NCBI GenBank assembly: GCA_021234155.1
Contig: JAJEKV010000157.1
Span: 590,807-654,806 of the forward strand
Source: Isoetes taiwanensis
Taxonomy: Eukaryota > Streptophyta > Lycopodiopsida > Isoetales > Isoetaceae
Length of the DNA: 64,000 nucleotides
Reading direction: 5' to 3'
Under the pieces are notes generated by a model that was not told the DNA's origin, did not search any database, and worked only from the letters and a program-made list of their open reading frames with translations. Below, in pieces: positions 57,398 through 64,000 of the stretch (positions within the stretch are counted from its first letter, which is position 1; the number at the start of each line of letters is the position of its first letter). Position numbers and translations under genes: made by a program.

Positions 57398-59074
57398 TCA
57401 CCGCCACCATCGATCGATCCGAACATGGTGAACAGCCTTTGGCCCACGCGTGTGCATGCACCGTGGGTGTTGATGTGGCTTAACGACAATCGTCTGAGGT
57501 TTTGTAAAATGTGCTCGTAGTCTTTGGACATAGTTGTAGGATAGTCGTAAGGTGAGAGGAATTTTGATTTTAGCAAGTTCTTGTTGAAGTTCGTGAGGGA
57601 TTGCGGGTAGTTGTGGTGGATCCGTGGGTTGTTGTTGCTCGGCAATAGATGTCGCTACCTTGTTGAGGGAGGTCGACTTCAAAAGCAATGTTGAGTGGTG
57701 GTGTTGCGGATGTCGTGGCATTCGTGGTCGTGGCTCCGATCGTGTGGTAGCATTGGCGGACTTGAGTGCCTTACCTACACGCGACGTTCGATGAGTTGAA
57801 GGCGGACTTTTGCGAAGTTTAGGTTGAACATGAGGAAGTAGTTGATCCAGCATTGGGTGCAAAATGAACGATTTGGTTGATGGCTCACCGGGTGCGTGAA
57901 TCGGGCTGCAAAAACTTGGTGCACGGGTGCTTATGGCGTGGGGAATGAGGGAGAACCTCAATCCGGTTGGAGGATTCAAGGCTGGTGTTGATTGCATGGT
58001 AAATTTCTTCTTGGAGTTGATCATCCAATTGTTTTGAGTTGTTTCTTTGTTGGCGTGGTTGTTGTTGTGGTGGCCGTGGTGGCGGGTTTGATAATCGGGC
58101 GTGGGCCTTGCCTTCCCGTGGCTTCCCATACTTGAAAAGGTGTAAGACGACCGCCGTGGTTTGATTGGTGCCGGGAATTTGTATTTGAACTTGAGGAAGT
58201 TGAGGACAATCTGGGATCGATGACCCCATTGGTCACAGTTGAAACATTGGGACTTGCTTGGATCAAAAGTGGATCGAGGAGGTCCACGTTGTGGTTCTTT
58301 GTTGTTCTGGGGGGTTGTTGTTGTTGTCGTGGCCTGTGCACGTAATGCGTGGTTGAGTTTGCGTGGGTACCTTCTCGCACTTGGTGAACAAGGCGTTGTC
58401 GATCTGGATTTGGTCGTGGATTTGTACATTCTTCGGTGGTGTGGTTCTCGCATGTTGCGGCGTTTGCAATGGATCATGCTATCCCGCGAGTTACACTCAT
58501 TCGCGGATGTCCCGAAAGTCTTGGCAAATAGTACACCAAATGTTATTTCTGGGGAAGCTGCCGTGGGAGGCGGTCGAGGTCTTGGCGTGGGTGTAGCCGA
58601 GGGAAATGGGAGTATCGTGGGCTTGATCACCGCGTGAGGAAACATGAACAGTGATTGACTAATTCAATGGCTTCTTGTAATGTCTTGGGGCAAATACTCG
58701 GTCATAAATCGGATGTGAGAGGGTAAGCCTTGAAGAAAACCACACTAGAATTTGGCTTTGGGTTGGAAATTCCTTCAACTTGTTGACTAAGATCTGCAAT
58801 CGCCTCAAGCAAAGTCTCGGGCGGATTCTCCGGTTTACGCTTGAGTGTGTTGAGGTCGTCAGCCCGGTTGTTGATCATCCGCAAGGGTGCCGTAATGGGA
58901 AAGAAAAGAGGTCTTCATGTGTATCCAATCTTGTTTCCGGTGGCTTTTGTTTGCCATCAGCCATTCGGTGGGGTGCTCCACGCAGGTCGAAAAGATGTGG
59001 AATTTGAGTTTTGGATCGGAGTGACCATTGAGATCTGCAAGTGACTCAAATTCATCCATGTGAGCCCTGAGCAC
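57398..59074 (-). pseudogene. Gypsy gag with CCHC knuckle, frameshifted
   Basis: The matrix/capsid-like start (59074) includes FESLADLNGHSDPKLKFHIF and WLMANKSHRKQDWIHMK, typical of retrotransposon gag. A basic P/T-rich segment follows, then CFNCDQWGHRS, where the last Cys of the zinc knuckle is reached only after a frame change (DCPQLPQ in the next frame). Downstream sequence to 57398 probably includes the gag-protease linker. I did not identify a protease DTG motif with confidence. Confidence 0.8.
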
Positions 59075-59768
59075 TCTGGTCTATGGGTTTACCTTTATCA
59101 TTTCAAAGAGTGGATATGGGAGTTTTAAAGCATGTGTAGGAATTCGGCATGAATGGGTGTTTGCATTTGTGGAAAAGAAAAACGATGGGGTGTTGGTTTT
59201 TGCATAGGTACCCGAACCGGCATAGGTTGTGTGAGATTAGTAAAAAAGAGGTAAAAGCGGTTGTAGTGGGAACAAAGGTTGTGAGGCATGAACGGCGTGT
59301 GGGGAGCGATTAAGGGAGCGACGGTAGGGGAATTGACAAAGGTGGAAGCGGTGGTACCGGGTTCCTAAAGAAAGATTACCAATAGAGAAAACATTTTGCG
59401 GATGTTCCGGAGAAAATTGCGGTGGTTCTCGCCGGATCTTGAGTTGGGGATTAGGTGGAGTAAATTCAAAGGGGCGCGTTTGCAGCCTCTCGCATGATGT
59501 GGCTTAGGGGAGCGGAACAATGGCGACCTTCCACGGGGGAGGCCGGTCCGGAAAGTTGTCGTGGTGTAGGTGGAACAGATTGCGCCTCGCATTACACGGA
59601 GAAGAGACAATCGAACCAGAGTGTATGTGGACATATTCGCGGAGGGCCGTCGCTAGGTTCATGGCGGCGGCGTCTTGACTCCATCTGGTGTTGAATATCG
59701 TCGGGAGTAAAGAAGGGATTGAACATGGTATCAATACGACTTTCGAAGTGAGCCGCGAACGGCGCCGG

Positions 59769-60380
59769 TGTTTGGGGTCGGGCCGGGGATCGCTGAGGGG
59801 CGGATCTACGTGAGATCCTTGAAGTCCCGGGGAGGTAAATCCCGAGGCACTCTTGTCACGCCGGGATTTTTTGCTTGAGAGGAAAAAGAACAAAAAACTC
59901 GGATAAAACAAAGCAATTGCAATACACAATGAAACACACAAGACACTTGTGGAGAACACGCAATCCATTGATCAAAACAAGTGTACAATGAAGGCTCAAA
60001 AGAGCGCTAACAAGGCGACCAAAGCATGTCTGCTCTGTAGTGACACAAAGAACACTATGAACCCTTTTTTTTGAAGGAGCAAAAATGCTACAATATATAG
60101 GAACACGGAGTGGCCTACGGGCCTGAATCTGATCCTCATCATGACAACGCGTGCTCCACTACTTGGGCACTCGAACAGGAATCTGAGCTGTCCGCGGCCG
60201 TGCTAACAGACAAGTAGTGGCCCGCCGTGGGTCCTACCTTTGGGTCTTCTGCTTCTTGGAGGAGCTTTGACCCAGCAGGTGGTATGGCTTTGTAGATCCC
60301 TCTTCTTGGACACCGTGGCGGTGGGGCCTCGCCCTCATCACGCAAGTATAGACTGTGTCTGCGCGGGCCTGGGGCTAACA
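59769..60380 (-). repeat. 5' LTR of the gypsy element
   Basis: Partner of 50075-50702 with many small differences. The primer site lies just inside at about 59752-59768 on the - strand. Confidence 0.95.
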
Positions 60381-60415
60381 ACTTTTCTTTGAAGCAAAAA
60401 ATAGATAGATACAAC

Positions 60416-60840
60416 GGCTAGGGATCTTCATGATCCTCTAGCTGATTTTCATCATCCTCTAGTTGATTTTCATGATTCTGTAGCTGAAGCCGTAAAGCTG
60501 CGTTCTCATCCTCCGCAGCTCGGAGCTTCTTCTCCATATCTTCTAAGGCCTGCGAAATATTGTGGGCGATTTCAACTGCCTGCCGGCCTATGACTAGTAA
60601 GCCTCTTGGTACATGGTGAATGTTTCCGCGAGCTCAATATCTCGCTCGCGGCATGCGCATTAAACCGTAAAATAGTGTCTAATCACCGATATTTCTACGG
60701 CGAAGGCTACTGCTTTCATCGTGGATCTCCTTGAATCTCTTCATCACCACCGCAAGGGTGATGTCCACTTCCGCGACTCTTGGCACGGGGGAATGCTATC
60801 TTGGCGTGGTCGCTTGCTCGAGGAAGTTGAAGATGACATC
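60416..60840 (-). pseudogene. Coiled-coil gene A2, decayed copy, left of palindrome centre
   Basis: It aligns with gene A1 from the acidic C-terminus (NQLEDHEDP region at 60416) toward the start near 60840. It contains insertions, deletions and stops around 60580-60700. Its 3' flank, now on the far side of the gypsy insertion, continues at 50074 and lower. It shows that gene A was already duplicated in tandem before the inverted duplication, or was duplicated in both arms. Confidence 0.65.
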
Positions 60841-60955
60841 GGTTGTATAGAAGGCTTTAAAAGTAGAAGATGAAGATGGCGGAAGGCGGAAGTAGAAGAT
60901 GAGCCAAGGTCGCCTTCTCGATCATCTTCTACCGGGCTTCTGGTTCGATGGCATC
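60840..60955. other. Centre of the large inverted duplication
   Basis: Gene A copies diverge from here: A2 reads leftward from about 60840 and A3 rightward from about 60952. The bases between (AGTAGAAGATGAG...CTCGATCATCTTCTACC) are themselves partly palindromic, around 60895-60945. This marks the junction of the two arms. Confidence 0.65.
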
Positions 60956-61374
60956 TTCATCTTCCTCTAACAAGTTTACCACGCCAAGATAGCAGTCCCT
61001 CGGGGCCAACAAATGCCGTGGGACATCACCCTTGCAAAGTGGTGATGAAGAGATTCAAGGAGATCCACGATGAAAATGTACCGCCTCGCCGGTGAATATC
61101 GAGGAAGGGCCACGATTAGCCTTCATGAGGGCGCCGCCGCATGAGCGACATTGAGTCAAGGAAACATTCGCCATGTACCAAGAGGCTTACTCAGTCAAGC
61201 AGGGCCAGGGCAGCTTGAAACGCCCACACAATATTTCAAGCAGCCTTAGAAGATATGGAGAAGAAGCTCCGAGATGCGGAGGATGAGAACACAGCTTTAC
61301 GGCTTCAGCTACAGAATCATGAAAATCAACTAGAGGATGATGAAAATCAGCTAGAGGATCATGAAGATCCCTAG
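60952..61374 (+). pseudogene. Coiled-coil gene A3, decayed copy, right of palindrome centre
   Basis: It starts ATGGCATCTTCATCTTCCTC like gene A4 but has many small indels between 60970 and 61240 that break the frame. The C-terminal half from about 61245 is almost identical to A4 (GATATGGAGAAGAAGCTCCG, AATCAACTAGAGGATGATGA). A mirror of A2. Confidence 0.7.
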
Positions 61375-61473
61375 CCGTTGTATCTATCTATTTTTTGCTT
61401 CAAAGAAACGTTTTCTCTATTTTTTGCTTCTATCTATTCTCTTGTTCAAATGTATGTTTTGTTTTATTAAAAG

Positions 61474-61542
61474 ATCACACGACGCGAAATGCCTTGCTTG
61501 CAATTAGGTGGCAATCAATGGATTTCGCGTCTTATGATCTCC
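61474..61542. repeat. Inverted motif pair between A3 and A4, right arm
   Basis: GATCACACGACGCGAAATGC pairs with GGATTTCGCGTCTTATGATC across TTGCAATTAGGTGGCAATCA. Mirror of 49944-50011. Confidence 0.85.
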
Positions 61543-61659
61543 ATGATGTTCTATCTTTGCTTCAATGAGAAGTTCTATCTTTACTTATGTATCAGTAAAA
61601 TTACTTATGTATAGATTGTATCACCGAAATTATTAATAAAAATTATTTTATTTGTATTT

Positions 61660-61830
61660 ATTCACACCACGCGAAATACATCAGTCTGATTTTCTGACGA
61701 GCACGAGCTTTCTTGTCGTGTGATATTTCTCTAGAAGAAATGACGCGAGAAGTAACGGTCCTTTTTCCTCACACGACGCGAGAAGTAACGGTCCATTTTC
61801 CTGACCGACGGCATCCTTCGCGTCGTGTGA
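61660..61830. repeat. Inverted motif pairs upstream of gene A4
   Basis: TTCACACCACGCGAAATAC (61662), TTCTTGTCGTGTGATATTT (61710), then GACGCGAGAAGTAACGG (61742), CTCACACGACGCGAGAAG (61769) and TTCGCGTCGTGTGACTC (61817). The last half-site ends about 20 bases before the gene A4 TATA box. Mirror of 49651-49820. Confidence 0.8.
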
Positions 61831-61852
61831 CTCAAGCTACTACGAAATCTAT

Positions 61853-61863
61853 GTTATAAATAG
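61853..61863 (+). promoter_or_regulatory. TATA box of gene A4
   Basis: GTTATAAATAG, about 85 bases before the ATG at 61947, in the same relative place as in A1. Confidence 0.6.
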
Positions 61864-61946
61864 AAGACCTTCTATCTTGCCTTCGACCTCCGATCCTCTT
61901 CCGCCTTCCACCTTCTGCTCATCTTCTACTTCCGCCTTCTGCTCCG

Positions 61947-62366
61947 ATGGCATCTTCATCTTCCTCTAGCAAGCGACCACGCCAAGATAGCACTCCCCCG
62001 CGCCAAGAGCTGCCCGTGGACATCACCCTTGCAGTGGTGATGAAGAGATTCAAGGAGATCCACGATGAAAACAGCCGTCTCGTCGCCGAGAATATCGAGG
62101 CGGTCGACAGATTAGCCTTCATGAGGGCGCTGCTGCATGAGCGAGACATTGAGCTCGCGGAAACATTCGCCATGTACCAAGAGGCGACTAGCCGCAGGGC
62201 CGAGGCAGTTGAAACTGCCCACAATATTTCGCAGGCCTTAGAAGATATGGAGAAGAAGCTCCGAGATGCGGAGGATGAGAACACAGCTTTACGGCTTCAG
62301 CTACAGAATCATGAAAATCAACTAGAGGATGATGAAAATCAGCTAGAGGATCATGAAGATCCCTAG
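61947..62366 (+). CDS. Coiled-coil gene A4, right-arm copy, 139 aa, unknown function
   Basis: Intact frame: MASSSSSSKRPRQDSTPPRQ, then DITLAVVMKRFKEIHDENSR, a continuous heptad-rich helix (LLHERDIELAETFAMYQEAT, LEDMEKKLRDAEDEN) and an acidic tail with a duplicated NQLEDDE/NQLEDHE unit. The equivalent A1 protein lacks one tail unit. The predicted product is a soluble, highly charged coiled coil with an N-terminal basic patch. It has a TATA box 85 bases upstream and hairpin sites on both sides. No known domain is recognised. It could be a structural or DNA-binding protein of a mobile element, or a host family amplified here. Confidence 0.7.
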   Translation: MASSSSSSKRPRQDSTPPRQELPVDITLAVVMKRFKEIHDENSRLVAENIEAVDRLAFMRALLHERDIELAETFAMYQEATSRRAEAVETAHNISQALEDMEKKLRDAEDENTALRLQLQNHENQLEDDENQLEDHEDP

Positions 62367-62464
62367 CCGTTGTATCTATCTATTTTTTGCTTCAAAGAAA
62401 AGTTTTCTCTATTTTTTGCTTCTATCTGTTCTTTTGTTCAAATGTATGTTTTGTTTTATTAAAA

Positions 62465-62531
62465 GATCACACGACGCGAAATGCAATGCTTGCAATTAGG
62501 TAGCAATCAATGGATTTCGCGTCGTATGATC
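62465..62531. repeat. Inverted motif pair between A4 and C, right arm
   Basis: GATCACACGACGCGAAATGC pairs with GGATTTCGCGTCGTATGATC, loop TTGCAATTAGGTAGCAATCA. About 100 bases after the A4 stop. Mirror of 48976-49042. Confidence 0.85.
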
Positions 62532-62912
62532 TCCATAACGTACATCTCGTTGTATGTACAAATTCCTAATTTATTAATAGAAAACTATCTGTAACACAAA
62601 TATCTAGCTAGATTATCTGTGATATCTTGCAGGTAAATTCGAATTAGTCATATCTAGGTTTGGCAAGCGCCAGCACTCAAAGCACGTGGCATGTGGATGA
62701 CAACGTCTACTCACATACCAAGGACGTGGCATGCGCTGCCACAATAACACTGTCTTTTGTACGGCCTGCATACAGTACGGCTAGGATCTGACGGATCCCA
62801 TGATGCGAACATAGGCTACTGTTGCCTAATTGCATGCTATAATTTCGCCTTATAGGATTATTACACAACTTTATCGGTACTCGCAACCGTAGATTCTAAC
62901 GTGTCTCTAGTT

Positions 62913-62924
62913 TCTATATAAAAC
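62913..62924 (+). promoter_or_regulatory. TATA box of gene C, right arm
   Basis: TCTATATAAAAC about 90 bases before the ATG at 63013, matching the left arm. Confidence 0.6.
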
Positions 62925-63012
62925 GTGGGAGGCCTTTGTCTTCTCCTATCCACCATCTCCTGTTCTACCACATCCGCCCTCAACCATCTCTCCTGTTCTC
63001 CCATCTCTTTCA

Positions 63013-63428
63013 ATGGCCTCCAGCTCCAGTTCCATCCCTGCCGAGATCTTGTCTCAAGTTCTGGTCAAGGAAATTAAGAACATTCGTGCTGAAGCGGAGG
63101 AACAGATCCGCCTTCTGAAAGAAAAAATGATTAAGACGTCACCAAGCTGCTGGTGACTGAGGACAAGGCCGCCTTCTATAGGGAGGTGATTTTAGTGCAC
63201 AACAATCAGCGGGCTGCCATAGACCGCGAATTACGCGCCACGAGATCTAACCTCCAAGAGAGGCTTAAGGCCGCAATCGAAGCGGGCGAGGCTGCCCGAG
63301 CTCAACTCGATGAGCGGGAAGATAAGGTTGCAGAGTATGAGAACGTGGTTGCGGGGCAGGCAATCATGTTGGAGGAGCAGAAAAAAATTATCAGTGCCCT
63401 CCAGGAAGAGCTTGCCCGGCGATCATAG
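63013..63428 (+). pseudogene. Coiled-coil gene C, right-arm copy, single-base deletion near codon 39
   Basis: It starts MASSSSSIPAEILSQVLVKE and IKNIRAEAEEQIRLLKEK. The frame then breaks: the left arm has GAAAAGAATGATGAAGACG where this arm has GAAAAAATGATTAAGACG, one base shorter. The correct frame resumes at 63153 (MTEDKAAFYREVILVHNNQR) and runs to LQEELARRS-stop at 63428, giving the full C-terminus that the left arm has lost. Apart from that lesion it is a long charged coiled coil. Function unknown. Confidence 0.7.
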
Positions 63429-63576
63429 GCATCGGGCTCCTCCTAGAGTGGCCCATTTTTTTTTAATGTTTGTAATTATTTTGTTTCGCAATGGAAAAGG
63501 TTTTTGAAAAATGTGCCGAATATTACGTTTCCTATTTTTAATTTTCAATATCCCTGGTAGAGAGAATGACAAGATA

Positions 63577-63645
63577 GATCGCACGAAGCGAAACCCTTCA
63601 TAAGCTTTTAAAGCGCGTGTGCAGATTTCGCGTGATATGATACAG
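63577..63645. repeat. Inverted motif pair between C and B, right arm
   Basis: GATCGCACGAAGCGAAACCC pairs loosely with GATTTCGCGTGATATGATAC around an AAGCTTTTAAAGCGCGTGTG loop. Mirror of 45417-45482. Confidence 0.75.
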
Positions 63646-63873
63646 TGTACTTAGAATATAGTTATTAATGTGTTCCAGCGGACAGTACCATTAATGTGTT
63701 CTAGCAGACAGCCGACAGAATCCGCTCGACACGTGCGACAGCAGCCGACTGTATTTAATATGTTCAAGCGCTAATATGTATAAATTGAGGTCCTTGCATT
63801 GTGCTCCTTCCGCCGGTTAGAGTCTTTGCTCCCTTCACTTCTATAATCTTGACGTCCCTCCTATTTGTCATCT

Positions 63874-64000
63874 ATGGCCTCCACATCCTCAACCGCTGAT
63901 AAGGGAAACCGCCCGAGGATAGAACTCCCTTCTGACATAGTGTTGGGTGTTCTAATGAAGCGGTTGAAGGAGCAAGACGGTCTTCTAAAGGAAAATGCCG
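63874..64000 (+). CDS. Coiled-coil gene B, right-arm copy, cut by window end
   Basis: The frame is open from ATG to the window end: MASTSSTADKGNRPRIELPS, DIVLGVLMKRLKEQDGLLKE. It matches the left-arm gene B (44789-45265) over all visible codons with a few substitutions (V to T, K to N, M to I, D to G). A TATAAA-like box (TGTATAAAT) lies near 63777, about 95 bases upstream. The remaining ~115 codons would lie beyond this window. Confidence 0.7.
   Translation, partial: MASTSSTADKGNRPRIELPSDIVLGVLMKRLKEQDGLLKENA

Larger units (their letters stand above)
50070..60385 (-). mobile_element. Ty3/gypsy LTR retrotransposon, 10.3 kb, ACTTT target duplication
   Basis: LTRs lie at 50075-50702 and 59769-60380, with outer flanks ACTTT (50070-50074 and 60381-60385). 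On the - strand each LTR starts TGTTAGCCCC and ends CCCCAAACA. The purine tract GGTAGGGGGAG lies just inside the 3' LTR (50703-50713). The primer site CCGGCGCCGTTCGCGGC lies just inside the 5' LTR. Gag, RT, RNase H and integrase follow in Ty3/gypsy order on -, all with frame breaks. About 3 kb beyond integrase has unexplained frames. The LTRs differ by many substitutions and indels, so this insertion is much older than the 32-kb element. It split the 3' flank of coiled-coil gene A2. Confidence 0.95.

Overview
This window looks like nuclear DNA from a land plant with a large, repeat-rich genome. A fern, or another seed-free plant, is my best guess, but I cannot prove it from the sequence. The evidence is spliced eukaryotic genes with GT-AG introns, a pentatricopeptide-repeat remnant of the kind abundant in land plants, exons of the TRAPP subunit TRAPPC5/Trs31, one apparently intact 12-exon metallo-beta-lactamase-fold hydrolase gene, and nested transposable elements over most of the rest. 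No rRNA gene, canonical tRNA gene or CRISPR array was seen.

Layout. 0-8.8 kb: fragments of a long-terminal-repeat family (called LTR-X here), including one full LTR with a tRNA-iMet-type primer site, then decayed TRAPPC5 exons and a tandemly duplicated exon-like segment. 8.79-15.79 kb: a 7.0-kb DNA transposon with matching terminal inverted repeats and a CTAA target duplication. It carries a RING-like/coiled-coil gene on + and a multi-exon transposase-like gene on -; I cannot place it in a named superfamily. 15.8-20.9 kb: little recognisable apart from a PPR remnant. 20.96-25.1 kb: the intact hydrolase gene on the - strand, followed by short tandem repeats. 26.6-29.1 kb: a duplicated tRNA-like repeat, a LINE endonuclease fragment, an LTR-X fragment and a MITE-like inverted repeat. 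29.2-36.6 kb: a pogo/Tigger-like (CENP-B type) element whose transposase gene is split by a very young 3.0-kb non-autonomous LTR retrotransposon. A deleted second copy of the same element lies at 39.5-41.6 kb.

42-64 kb is the most unusual part. A frameshifted transposase-like gene is followed by a large inverted duplication centred near 60.9 kb. Each arm carries three short coiled-coil genes, called A, C and B here. A is doubled in each arm, so the original order was B- C- A- A- | A+ A+ C+ B+. The genes are separated by repeated inverted pairs of a motif like TCACACGACGCGAAA. A 10.3-kb Ty3/gypsy element (target duplication ACTTT) and a roughly 2.5-kb insertion full of minisatellite have since entered the left arm. 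The right arm runs off the window end.

The host genes present (the hydrolase and TRAPPC5 remnants) do not form a pathway together. Most of the window is explained by successive mobile-element insertions and decay. The two candidates for an undescribed system are the 7-kb CTAA transposon and the palindromic coiled-coil gene cassette with its hairpin sites.
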